Below, one piece after another: positions 1-7,249 of a stretch of DNA of 10,989 bases. The number at the start of each line of letters is the position of its first letter. Position 1 is the stretch's first letter. Origin of the DNA: an uncultured Clostridia bacterium (GTDB lineage: Bacteria > Bacillota > Clostridia > Monoglobales > Monoglobaceae); contig CAMCUJ010000025.1 in NCBI GenBank assembly GCA_945878965.1, positions 1 through 10,989 on the forward strand, in the 5' to 3' direction. The notes under the pieces are model-generated. The model searched no databases and was not told the origin of the DNA. It worked only from the letters and a program-made list of their open reading frames with translations. The position numbers and the translations under genes are program-made.

Positions 1-1341
1 AGCCAGATGCCGGCACTGCTTATTTCTACAGCGACAGGTATTATAGTAACACGTGCGGCATCCGATAACAATCTTGGCAAAGACCTTAAGGGTCAGCTTT
101 TAAATCAGCCGTTGGTACTTCTTATAACAGGCGGCTCGATTCTTGTATTGTCATTAATTCCGGGTCTTCCAAAGCTTCCGATGTTTGTACTCGGAGCGGG
201 ACTTGTAATTATCGGAATAGTATTTTTACGCTCCACAAAAGAGAAGCCGGCATTTGTTATGCAGGAGGAACGACTGGAAAGTGCGGCTCAAGAGGTGAGA
301 AAACCGGAATCGGTTGTTTCTATGCTTCATATGGACCTTATTGAGATGGAATTTGGTTACAGTATTATTCCGCTTGTTGATGCAAAACGAGGCGGAGATT
401 TGCTTGACCGAGTTGTTATGATAAGGCGTCAGTGTGCGTCAGAACTCGGTGTTATTGTTCCGAGTATAAGACTTAGAGATAACATTCAGCTTGATGCGGG
501 TGAATATGTTGTTAAAATTAAGGGCGTAGAGGTTGCAAGAGGAAGTGTAATGGTTGAGCATTATCTTGCGATGAATTCCTCTAATTCCGAAGAAAAGGTT
601 AAAGGTATTCCGACCAAAGACCCGGCATTCGGACTTCCGGCCACATGGATTAGTGAGTCCGAAAAGGATAAGGCTGAGATGTACGGTTATACTATAGTAG
701 ATCCGCCGTCGGTTATTGCTACACATCTTATGGAAATTATTAAGCGATACAGTTATGAGCTTATGGGCAGACAGCAGATTCAGACGATTATTGACAGCTT
801 GAAAGAAGATTATCCGTCGCTTGTAAGCGATGTTGTTCCAAATATAGTTAGTCTTGGTGAGGTACAGAAGGTTGTCGGAAATCTTCTTAAGGAGGGCGTA
901 TCGGTAAGAGATATGGTTACTATACTTGAAACTCTCGGCGATTACGGAACTATGACACACGACATTGTTCTTCTTACGGAGTATGTAAGACAGGGACTTA
1001 AGAGAGCGATTACCGAGAGGTTTATTCCAAATAAAAAGGCTCAGGTTATAACTCTTGATCCAAGCGTTGAACAGCTTATAGCGGAGAGTATACAGCAGTC
1101 GAGTCAAGGTACATACCTTGCAATTGACCCGTCTACAAGCAAACGTATATTTATCAGTCTTAAGAAGTGTATTGAGAAGGTTACAGCGTTTGGTATTCAG
1201 CCTATAATACTTACATCGGCACAGATACGACCGCATTTTAAACGGCTTACAGAGCAGGTTTCATCTGACCTTATTGTACTTTCATATAATGAGATTGACA
1301 GAGGCGTTGAGCTTGAAACAAGCGGTGTTGTTACAATTTAA
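1..1341 (+). CDS. flhA: Flagellar biosynthesis protein FlhA, 3' part (5' end outside window)
   Basis: FlhA is the large export-gate subunit of the flagellar type III secretion system; its cytoplasmic domain docks chaperone-substrate complexes. The frame is open from base 1 and continues upstream, so the first visible Met (base 7) is internal. The 446 visible residues start with the conserved PALLISTATGIIVTRAA segment, followed by two hydrophobic membrane segments at about residues 38-80 of the visible part. The rest is the soluble C-terminal domain, with family-typical stretches such as IPLVDAKRGGDLLDRV, the GLPATWI segment and DPPSVIATHLMEIIKRY. Full-length family members are near 690 residues, so roughly the first third, including most of the membrane helices, is missing. 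The stop is followed by 53 bases and then flhF, consistent with one operon. Family assignment is very secure. Confidence 0.97.
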   Translation, partial: SQMPALLISTATGIIVTRAASDNNLGKDLKGQLLNQPLVLLITGGSILVLSLIPGLPKLPMFVLGAGLVIIGIVFLRSTKEKPAFVMQEERLESAAQEVRKPESVVSMLHMDLIEMEFGYSIIPLVDAKRGGDLLDRVVMIRRQCASELGVIVPSIRLRDNIQLDAGEYVVKIKGVEVARGSVMVEHYLAMNSSNSEEKVKGIPTKDPAFGLPATWISESEKDKAEMYGYTIVDPPSVIATHLMEIIKRYSYELMGRQQIQTIIDSLKEDYPSLVSDVVPNIVSLGEVQKVVGNLLKEGVSVRDMVTILETLGDYGTMTHDIVLLTEYVRQGLKRAITERFIPNKKAQVITLDPSVEQLIAESIQQSSQGTYLAIDPSTSKRIFISLKKCIEKVTAFGIQPIILTSAQIRPHFKRLTEQVSSDLIVLSYNEIDRGVELETSGVVTI

Positions 1342-1394
1342 TCGAAAAAATTATAGCTAAGGTTTAACCGGCTTTAATGAAAGGTGCGATAATA

Positions 1395-2552
1395 ATGGTA
1401 CTTAAACGATATATAGTAGATAATATGCAGGACGGAATAGAAAGGATAAAGCGTGAGCTTGGCAGCGAGGCTGTTATTTTAAGTACGAAAGAATTAAAGA
1501 AAAAGGGATTTAAAAGATTTTTTACAAAGCCTAAAATCGAAATTGTTGCGGCGTATGATGACAAGGACGAGATATCAATTCATGGTGAGGAAAGTACTAA
1601 AATCCGAAAGGATTTAAAAAAGACTGTAAAACGTGAAGATGATATTATACCGGGTAATCACAGAAGTACTTATGATATGGGTGAGCTTGAAAAAAGACTT
1701 GCCGGAATTGACAATACGCTTAATACCTTTATGAAACGCTTTGATAATAATTACAGTGACAGATTTGCCAATTATTCAAAGCTTGTGAGAAAGTTATGCA
1801 ATAATATGCTTGAAAATGAGATACGTGAAGATATAGTATATAAAATTGCAGATGATATTACCGAAGAAATACGAAAGAATAATTTGGATGAAACAGAAGC
1901 ATGTAAAAAGGTTCTTAAGCTGTTTTTGGGCAGTGAAGTCAGATTAAATCTTAAGCGGGGCAGACCGACTGTTATTATGTTCATAGGAAATACCGGAGTC
2001 GGAAAAACCACAACCTTACTTAAGCTTGCTACTAAATACGCAGTTACCGAAAAGAAAGATGTTGCGATTATTACAGCGGATACATATAAGATTGCATCAG
2101 CTGAGCAGGTTAAAACATATTCCGAGATACTTGGAGTTCCGCTCAGTATAATTTACAGCGGAGATGAACTTAAGACAGAGATGGAGAAGTATACCGAGAA
2201 GGATATCATTTTCATTGATACGGGCAAGAGTCCGGATATGCTTGAGTATAAAAATACTATAACCGAAATAGTTGAAATATCAAATCCGGATGAAATATAT
2301 ATTGTACTTAGTGCAGGTGCTAATTACAACAGCTGCCGAAAGGTTTTAGAGCAGTATGATTATATTAAGGACTATAAATTTATAATTACAAAGATGGACG
2401 AGGCAATGTCATGCGGAGCGATATTTAATATAAGAGCTCTTGCGGATCATTCGATTTCTTATATAACTGACGGACAGGTGCTGACTGAAAATATCAAAGC
2501 CTTCAGTCCGGATGAGATTATAAACAGCCTAACGGAAGTAGGTGAGCAGTAA
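1395..2552 (+). CDS. flhF: Flagellar SRP-type GTPase FlhF, with a degenerate G3 motif
   Basis: FlhF is a membrane-associated SRP-family GTPase that helps set where flagella are built. The start at 1395 (MVLKRYIVDNM) is preferred over the ATG at 1377 because it fits the usual FlhF N-terminus and has AAAGGTG at 1380-1386. The 385-residue product has the N-terminal B-domain with ELGSEAVILSTKELK, a variable charged linker, then the NG GTPase region: P-loop GNTGVGKTTT (residues 198-207), TADTYKIASAEQVKTYSEI (about 227-245) and G4 TKMDE (332-336). The G3 motif, normally DTAGR in SRP GTPases, reads DTGKS (275-279), which looks like a one-codon deletion plus Arg to Lys. The GTPase may therefore be slow or altered; this is inference. 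The stop is 1 base before the flhG ATG, so the two are probably translationally coupled. Confidence 0.95.
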   Translation: MVLKRYIVDNMQDGIERIKRELGSEAVILSTKELKKKGFKRFFTKPKIEIVAAYDDKDEISIHGEESTKIRKDLKKTVKREDDIIPGNHRSTYDMGELEKRLAGIDNTLNTFMKRFDNNYSDRFANYSKLVRKLCNNMLENEIREDIVYKIADDITEEIRKNNLDETEACKKVLKLFLGSEVRLNLKRGRPTVIMFIGNTGVGKTTTLLKLATKYAVTEKKDVAIITADTYKIASAEQVKTYSEILGVPLSIIYSGDELKTEMEKYTEKDIIFIDTGKSPDMLEYKNTITEIVEISNPDEIYIVLSAGANYNSCRKVLEQYDYIKDYKFIITKMDEAMSCGAIFNIRALADHSISYITDGQVLTENIKAFSPDEIINSLTEVGEQ

Positions 2553-2553
2553 A

Positions 2554-3435
2554 ATGTTAAGTCAGGAAGAGGTTTTAAAAAAATTTATAAACGGAAAGTC
2601 ACAGGGTGAGGGAAGTACTTATAAAAATAAGGAACGTGCGAGAATAATTTCGGTAACGAGCGGAAAAGGCGGAGTAGGTAAAACTAATTTTACTGTAAAT
2701 TTTGCAATTGAGCTTGCAAGACGAGGAAAAAAGGTTCTTATAATTGATGCAGACTTCGGACTTTCAAACATTGATGTAGTTCTTGGAATTACTCCAAGGT
2801 ATGATTTATCACAGGTTATAAACGGCAAAAGACGAATTGAAGAGGTAATAACAGACGGACCTTACGGTGTGAAGTTTATTTCCGGAGGCTCGGGAGTATA
2901 TGATCTTATTTCAGTAAATCGTGATGATATTGAGATGTTTTTGTCCGAGCTTTTAAGACTCGAAAAAATAGTTGATGTGATAATCTTTGATACCGGAGCG
3001 GGAGTAAACAGAAATAATATTCAGTTAATTCAGGCAAGTGACGAAGTGATTTTGGTTACAACTGCAGAACCTCCTGCTATAGTTGATGCTTATGCTCTTA
3101 CAAAGACCGTTATAAAGGTTGATAAGGCTACAAAAATAAGACTTGTTATAAACAGAGCGGAGAATTTCAGCGAATCTGAGGAGATATTCAACAAATTCAA
3201 AAATGTAGCACATAATTATCTTGGAATTGATATAAAAAAACTTGGATATATAACTGATGATTTCAGTGTTTCAAAGGCTGTCAAGGCACAAAAGCCGTTT
3301 ACTATTCAGTTTCCGAATTGTACAGCATCAAGGAATATATCAGAGATTGCAAAGCGATTTTTAAATATCGGCGAAAGTGAGCCTAAGACAGAGGTAAGCG
3401 GAATCAGAAGATTTATTAAGAAAATGTTTGGGTGA
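2554..3435 (+). CDS. flhG: MinD-like ATPase FlhG (FleN/YlxH), flagellar number regulator
   Basis: FlhG is a MinD/ParA-type ATPase that limits flagellar number and acts with FlhF. The ATG at 2554 is chosen over an in-frame GTG at 2542 because AGGTGAG at 2540-2546 lies about 7 bases upstream of it. The 293-residue product shows the deviant Walker A GKGGVGKTN (37-45), switch I DADFGLSN (65-72) and Walker B with FDTGAG (145-150). It ends in a short basic, hydrophobic helix (IRRFIKKMF), like the C-terminal membrane-targeting helix of MinD and FlhG proteins. In characterised FlhG proteins the N-terminal helix carries a DQAxxLR motif that stimulates FlhF GTPase; here the equivalent is SQEEVLK, keeping only Gln and Leu. 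flhG closes the first operon: a 229-base gap with a promoter follows. Confidence 0.95.
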   Translation: MLSQEEVLKKFINGKSQGEGSTYKNKERARIISVTSGKGGVGKTNFTVNFAIELARRGKKVLIIDADFGLSNIDVVLGITPRYDLSQVINGKRRIEEVITDGPYGVKFISGGSGVYDLISVNRDDIEMFLSELLRLEKIVDVIIFDTGAGVNRNNIQLIQASDEVILVTTAEPPAIVDAYALTKTVIKVDKATKIRLVINRAENFSESEEIFNKFKNVAHNYLGIDIKKLGYITDDFSVSKAVKAQKPFTIQFPNCTASRNISEIAKRFLNIGESEPKTEVSGIRRFIKKMFG

Positions 3436-3532
3436 AGATGCTGAAAATAGTGAGCTTGAAAATAAATATATTCAAAAAAGATACCGTTTGTTTATGTATA
3501 ATTAACAAAAGTGATTATACAGAATTTTTATG

Positions 3533-3561
3533 TTGAAATTTTGGATTAAGTGTGATAAAAT
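3533..3561 (+). promoter_or_regulatory. Probable sigma-A promoter ahead of fliA
   Basis: TTGAAA at 3533-3538 is separated by exactly 17 bases from TAAAAT at 3556-3561, and a TGA directly before the -10 makes it an extended -10 element. Each hexamer differs from consensus at one position. Transcription would start near 3568, giving a leader of about 97 bases before fliA. It lies in the only long gap between flhG and fliA, which supports it. It would let the sigma-28 gene be expressed apart from the upstream operon. Predicted from sequence only. Confidence 0.65.
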
Positions 3562-3589
3562 TAATGTTAGAAAACACAGATAGTATAGG

Positions 3590-3610
3590 CGGTTATCTAA
3601 TAAATAGCCG
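3590..3610 (+). other. Hairpin in the fliA leader, with an overlapping alternative pairing
   Basis: CGGTTAT (3590-3596) pairs with ATAGCCG (3604-3610) around a 7-base loop, giving 7 bp with one G-U. No T-run follows, so it is not a typical terminator. A second stem, AGATAG (3578-3583) with TTATCT (3593-3598), uses some of the same bases, so the two cannot form together. It matches no riboswitch class I recognise. It may be a weak regulatory leader or chance in AT-rich DNA. Confidence 0.3.
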
Positions 3611-3664
3611 AAAATACATTATAAATCAGAATTGTATTAGATGCATAAAAAGGGGGCGGATTAG

Positions 3665-4414
3665 ATGGAAAATTACGACACCGAAGACTCCGTTTTATGG
3701 GAAAAGTACAAAAAAACCAGGGATATAGATGCCAGGAACGAACTTGTAACATATTATAGACCGCTTGTTAAAATAGAAGTTGGAAAACTTATATCACAGT
3801 ACAGCAGATACATAGATTATGATGATTTGATGAGCTGCGGGTATCTTGGACTTATAGATGCTGTCGAGAAGTTCGACAGTTCAAAGGGGGTAAAGTTCAG
3901 AACTTATGCTGTAATAAGGATAAGAGGTTTTATAATAGATCAGCTTAGGAAACAGGACTGGCTTCCCGCCAGACTCAGACAGAAGATCAAAAAAGTGACT
4001 CATGCATATGATGAGCTTGAAGCTAAAATCGGAAGAGTTCCTACAGACGAGGAAGTTGCGAAGTATTTAGGTATTGAAATTGAGGATTTTCAAGATTTAG
4101 TCGGTGTTGCACATGCGGCAAATGTTGTAGCGTTTGATGATTTGATGGCAGGTTCTTTAGGAATAAATGAGCCTGTTGATACCAAAGAATCACCGGAAAG
4201 CAGTCTTGAGAATAAGATGGTACGAGAAGCTTTGATAAGTGCTGTGAATTCATTAAACGAAAAGGAGAAAATAGTTATCAGTTTGTATTATTATGAAGAG
4301 TTGACGCTTAAAGAAATAGGGGGAGTTATAGGTGTATCAGAATCAAGGGTTTCACAGATACATTCAAGAATACTTGGTAAGCTTAAAAAGTATTTAAGTG
4401 ATTTAAATATGTAA
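3665..4414 (+). CDS. fliA: RNA polymerase sigma factor for flagellar late genes (FliA/SigD/WhiG type)
   Basis: This is the sigma-28 family factor that directs RNA polymerase to late flagellar, motility and chemotaxis promoters. The 249-residue length is typical. Sigma region 2 spans about residues 24-100, with DYDDLMSCGYLGLIDAVEKFD, KFRTYAVIRIRG and the IDQLRKQDWLPARLR segment typical of the FliA/WhiG group. Region 3 covers about 105-165 (GRVPTDEEVAKYLG), and region 4 about 185-245, with the helix-turn-helix LTLKEIGGVIGVSESRVSQ. A strong AGGGGG at 3651-3656 sits 8 bases before the ATG. The gene has its own likely sigma-A promoter and is followed by fapA after a 70-base gap. Its expected antagonist FlgM is encoded at 9378-9647 and a matching promoter lies at 7201-7227. 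Whether the original naming would be fliA or sigD depends on the species. Confidence 0.95.
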   Translation: MENYDTEDSVLWEKYKKTRDIDARNELVTYYRPLVKIEVGKLISQYSRYIDYDDLMSCGYLGLIDAVEKFDSSKGVKFRTYAVIRIRGFIIDQLRKQDWLPARLRQKIKKVTHAYDELEAKIGRVPTDEEVAKYLGIEIEDFQDLVGVAHAANVVAFDDLMAGSLGINEPVDTKESPESSLENKMVREALISAVNSLNEKEKIVISLYYYEELTLKEIGGVIGVSESRVSQIHSRILGKLKKYLSDLNM

Positions 4415-4484
4415 TTAAAATCAGGATATTCTCTTATTATAGGATTCGTGTGAAATGTTTGAGAGTTAAATGGTGGAGGTTTTT

Positions 4485-6368
4485 ATGGAAAACAAAATAA
4501 TAATTAAAGCTAAAGATGACGCAGAAGCGTTATTGCTTGCTTCAAAGGAATTTTCTAAAGAGGCGGAGAATATCGAAATTAAACTGATAAAGCCTGCAAA
4601 AAAGTTTTTGGGTAATGTTATAGATAAGGCGGAGTATGAGTGCAGTATCAAACAGACAGAATCTGAAGACGGAGTGGAAAAAGCTGTCCCGGAGAATTCT
4701 ATAATTGATACAGATTATTCGTATGACAAGCGTGTGGAAAATGCAAAAAAAGAGATAGAGAAAGCATCATCAGACGGAGAGATATCGTTTATATATACAG
4801 AGGATGGTGTATTTATTAATATTAAATACAGCACGGGTGAAGGAAAGCCTGTGACGCTTGAGATGGTAAATAAGCGTATTGAATTTAAGAAGATAAGAGA
4901 TGTAAGTGTTGAGGCTGTAAAAACAATACTTGCTGAAAGAAAAACGGGAGGAAGAATAGCAGAACCTCAGGATGAGTATCAGGTTGATGAAAGTATATCC
5001 GCAAGATTTTCTCTTGATAAAATGATCGGATATATAACATTTTTGCCTCCGGACGGCGGAAAAAAGCTTGAGTATGATGAATTTAAAAAGGAAGTTAAAA
5101 AAGTCGGAATAGTTACGGGCATAGATGAGGAAAAATTAAAAGAAGCATTTGAAGAAAGAGAATACGGTAAGGAATACAGAGTAGCTGATGGAATTCCGGC
5201 AATTGACGGAAAAGATGGAAAAGTAACAATAAAAATTGATTTTAAAGGTGAGGGCAAACCGGAGGAAACAGAGGATGGATATGTCGATTATTACAGCCTT
5301 GGCAAGTTTATTTCCGTAAAAGAGGGAGAGGTTCTCGCCACATATCAAAAGCCTACCAAAGGAAAATCCGGAAGAAATGTTGTGGGCGATTTCCTTAAGG
5401 CTAAAGACGGAAAGGGTATAAGACTGCCGCTTGGAAGAAATGTAATGCTTGCTGAAACCGGAACAGAGATAGTTTCAAAGGTCGAGGGTGTAGTTGAGTA
5501 TGTAAACGGAGCTTTAAACGTTGATGAGGTTTTAGTTATAAACGGAGATGTAGATTTATCAACGGGAAATATAGAGTTTAATAAGAATATAAAGATTCGA
5601 GGCAGCGTAAGACCGAGAATGCTTGTAAAGGCCGGAGGTTCGATTGAGGTTGACGGAATAGTCGATTCCGCAAATCTTGAGGCAGGCGGAAAAATTAATA
5701 TCCGAGGCGGTGTTCAAGGCGGCGGAAAGGGTACTATTACCGCAGGAGAAGAAATAACGGCTCAGTATATTGAAAATGCTATAGTTTATTCTGACGGTGA
5801 TATAATATCCGGTTCTATAGTAAACAGTAGGGTTGAGTGTGCCGGTTATATTGATGTTAAAGGACAAAGAGCGAGCATTATCGGCGGAAGTGTGAAAAGT
5901 ATGTTTGGAATTAACTGCCAGAATGCCGGTTCAAATTCTAATATTGAAACCAATCTTGAGGTTGGTGTACTTCCGAAGCTTAAGAGCAGAGTACAGCAGC
6001 TTGAAAAAGAGGTTGCACTTTTAAGTAAGGAAACACGTGAACTTAAAAAAGTAGAAAATTTGGATGATTCTGCGCTTAATACGAAGCAAAAGATTATAAA
6101 GCAAAAGATGCTTGCAGAGTATCAGGAAAAATATGCTATTCTTAATGAAAAAGCAGATGAACTTGATTCAATCAGAGGTATGATGTCCGTAAATAAGGAA
6201 AGCTATATAAGTGTTGCAGATGTCGCAAATATAGGCACAAATATAACTATTAATTCAGTTCAGCTAAGACTTGATTCAAGGTGTATGAACACAACGTTTA
6301 AGATTGTTGATGGTGAGATTGCGTATACTGTGTATACTCCGCCTAAAAAACGTGAAAAGAAAAACTGA
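4485..6368 (+). CDS. fapA: FapA-type DUF342 flagellar assembly protein with Jag_N-like N-terminal domain
   Basis: The 627-residue product belongs to the FapA (DUF342, polymerising beta-helix) family. In Vibrio, FapA is linked to FlhF localisation and flagellation; the role in Clostridia is not settled. The start at 4485 has GGAGG at 4475-4479; an ATG at 4470 is less likely. Residues 1-55 resemble the Jag_N domain of Jag/KhpB proteins, including the IKLIKPAKKFLGNV stretch. The FapA region follows, with GYITFLPPDGGKKL near 182 and GKSGRNVVGDFL near 293. A glycine-rich, repetitive strand-forming region (about 335-495, with GDVDLSTGNIEF, GSIEVDG and GGKINIRGGVQGGG) suggests a right-handed beta-helix. 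A coiled coil covers about 500-570, followed by a short strand-rich tail. No signal peptide or membrane segment is seen, so it is probably cytoplasmic. It lies between fliA and a swrB-like gene, which supports a flagellar role. Confidence 0.85.
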   Translation: MENKIIIKAKDDAEALLLASKEFSKEAENIEIKLIKPAKKFLGNVIDKAEYECSIKQTESEDGVEKAVPENSIIDTDYSYDKRVENAKKEIEKASSDGEISFIYTEDGVFINIKYSTGEGKPVTLEMVNKRIEFKKIRDVSVEAVKTILAERKTGGRIAEPQDEYQVDESISARFSLDKMIGYITFLPPDGGKKLEYDEFKKEVKKVGIVTGIDEEKLKEAFEEREYGKEYRVADGIPAIDGKDGKVTIKIDFKGEGKPEETEDGYVDYYSLGKFISVKEGEVLATYQKPTKGKSGRNVVGDFLKAKDGKGIRLPLGRNVMLAETGTEIVSKVEGVVEYVNGALNVDEVLVINGDVDLSTGNIEFNKNIKIRGSVRPRMLVKAGGSIEVDGIVDSANLEAGGKINIRGGVQGGGKGTITAGEEITAQYIENAIVYSDGDIISGSIVNSRVECAGYIDVKGQRASIIGGSVKSMFGINCQNAGSNSNIETNLEVGVLPKLKSRVQQLEKEVALLSKETRELKKVENLDDSALNTKQKIIKQKMLAEYQEKYAILNEKADELDSIRGMMSVNKESYISVADVANIGTNITINSVQLRLDSRCMNTTFKIVDGEIAYTVYTPPKKREKKN

Positions 6369-6379
6369 GAATAATTTAT

Positions 6380-6410
6380 GAAGCGGAGGAATTTCATATT
6401 CGTTCGCTTC
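6380..6410 (+). terminator. Hairpin after fapA, possible weak terminator
   Basis: GAAGCGGA (6380-6387) pairs with TTCGCTTC (6403-6410), then after one G-G mismatch GAAT (6389-6392) pairs with ATTC (6398-6401) around a 5-base loop. That is 12 bp in all, including one G-U. It begins 11 bases after the fapA stop and is followed by TTTCGGTGTTT, a poor T-tract. It may attenuate transcription into the next gene or protect the mRNA end rather than terminate fully. Confidence 0.4.
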
Positions 6411-6483
6411 TTTCGGTGTTTAAATGTATTTAAAAGTAATATAGGTATTAAGATTTAAGATGATAAAGCGGGAGGAGTTTTAA

Positions 6484-7203
6484 ATGACTGAATATTATCT
6501 TTTTGCGACTTTTGTATTTATATTATGTCTTGGAATGCTTATAGTAATGAAGTTTGTATTTAAGATTGATAAGCCTGATAACAGAAGTCAGGGTACAAAA
6601 GAACGTGAGGCGAGAATTTTAAAGCTTTATGAGCAGATTGAGGATATGCTTGAGGGCTTTGAAGAATATGCCGAGGAAGCAAAAAACGAAATAAAGAACG
6701 AGAAAGAGGAAACATCAGAACTTATCGGAAAGATAGGCAAGAATGAAAATTCTCTTTCGATCAACGAAGATTACATAGAAGAAATTGTTAATAAAAATAT
6801 TGAAAATAAGCTTGATAATAAAGTTTCCGAGGCAGTAAGGCGAATTGTTGAAAGATATGTCAGAGAAGAAATGGATTCTGCACTTGAGGAGATTTTAAAC
6901 AGGATTAATAAGCTTGAGAGCCGCAGTATAGGCGTTGCTGAAAATTCAGATGAAGGCAATGATGAAGTTAAGGAGTTTTTACCTACTCAATTTTTAAAGA
7001 AGCCGGAAACACTTGAGGAAATCGGCGAATCTATTGAAAAGGCAATAAAAAATAATTCAAGCAACGAAACAAAAGAGATTAAGAAGAAAAAACGCAAAAA
7101 AGCCATAGAGCTTTATAAGGCGGGTATGGATATAAACGATATTGCGAGGGAGGTTGGAATTACAAGCTCTGAAATTAAATTAATTATTGATGTATTGGAT
7201 TAA
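6484..7203 (+). CDS. Membrane-anchored coiled-coil protein with C-terminal HTH-like motif, SwrB-like by position
   Basis: I do not recognise this 239-residue protein with confidence. It starts with one hydrophobic membrane helix (about residues 5-27, no cleavage site evident). A long, very acidic, probably coiled-coil stretch follows (about 35-145), then a low-complexity linker, a basic run KKKKRKK (200-206) and a helix-turn-helix-like end (AIELYKAGMDINDIAREVG, 207-225, then SSEIKLIIDVL). One membrane anchor plus coiled coil plus this end is the layout of small proteins found after the flagellar sigma gene in Firmicutes. In Bacillus subtilis that position is held by SwrB, which activates the flagellar export apparatus; this protein is longer than SwrB (about 167 residues). 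A DUF6115-type annotation is also possible. GGGAGGAG at 6470-6477 is a strong ribosome site. The helix-turn-helix may bind protein rather than DNA, given the membrane anchor. Confidence 0.75.
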   Translation: MTEYYLFATFVFILCLGMLIVMKFVFKIDKPDNRSQGTKEREARILKLYEQIEDMLEGFEEYAEEAKNEIKNEKEETSELIGKIGKNENSLSINEDYIEEIVNKNIENKLDNKVSEAVRRIVERYVREEMDSALEEILNRINKLESRSIGVAENSDEGNDEVKEFLPTQFLKKPETLEEIGESIEKAIKNNSSNETKEIKKKKRKKAIELYKAGMDINDIAREVGITSSEIKLIIDVLD

Positions 7204-7227
7204 AGTTTTAAAAAAAATGTACGATAT
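7201..7227 (+). promoter_or_regulatory. Probable sigma-28 (FliA/SigD) promoter
   Basis: TAAA at 7201-7204, 15 bases, then TACGATAT at 7220-7227 matches the Bacillus sigma-D consensus TAAA-N15-GCCGATAT at 10 of 12 positions with exact spacing. The -35 element overlaps the TAA stop of the upstream gene. Transcription would begin near 7234, 82 bases before flgF. The gene for the matching sigma factor is at 3665-4414, and the downstream block includes flgM, a classic sigma-28 target. Prediction only. Confidence 0.65.
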
Positions 7228-7249
7228 TATTAATACGATGTATTATTGA
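7220..7249 (+). repeat. Imperfect tandem repeat over the sigma-28 -10 region
   Basis: TACGAT-ATTATT-AA (7220-7233) is followed directly by TACGAT-GT-ATTATT-GA (7234-7249), the second copy having two extra bases. The first copy contains the -10 element of the predicted sigma-28 promoter. The second has no TAAA at the right distance, so it should not be a promoter itself. It may reflect a small local duplication. Confidence 0.5.

Noticed and set aside
439..1236. 265-residue open frame on the minus strand inside flhA
   Set aside because: It lies wholly antisense to well-conserved flhA, has low-complexity composition and resembles no family; it is a shadow of codon use.
3438..3536. Possible 32-residue ORF after flhG
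   Set aside because: It has no convincing ribosome site, no recognisable sequence, and its end overlaps the predicted -35 element of the fliA promoter.
3607..3614. GCCGAAAA resembling a sigma-28 -10 element upstream of fliA
   Set aside because: The bases 15 upstream (GGCG at 3588-3591) do not match TAAA.
6440..6466. TATA-N15-GATGATAA as a sigma-28 promoter for the swrB-like gene
   Set aside because: It matches weakly, and its transcript would start inside the ribosome site at 6470-6477.
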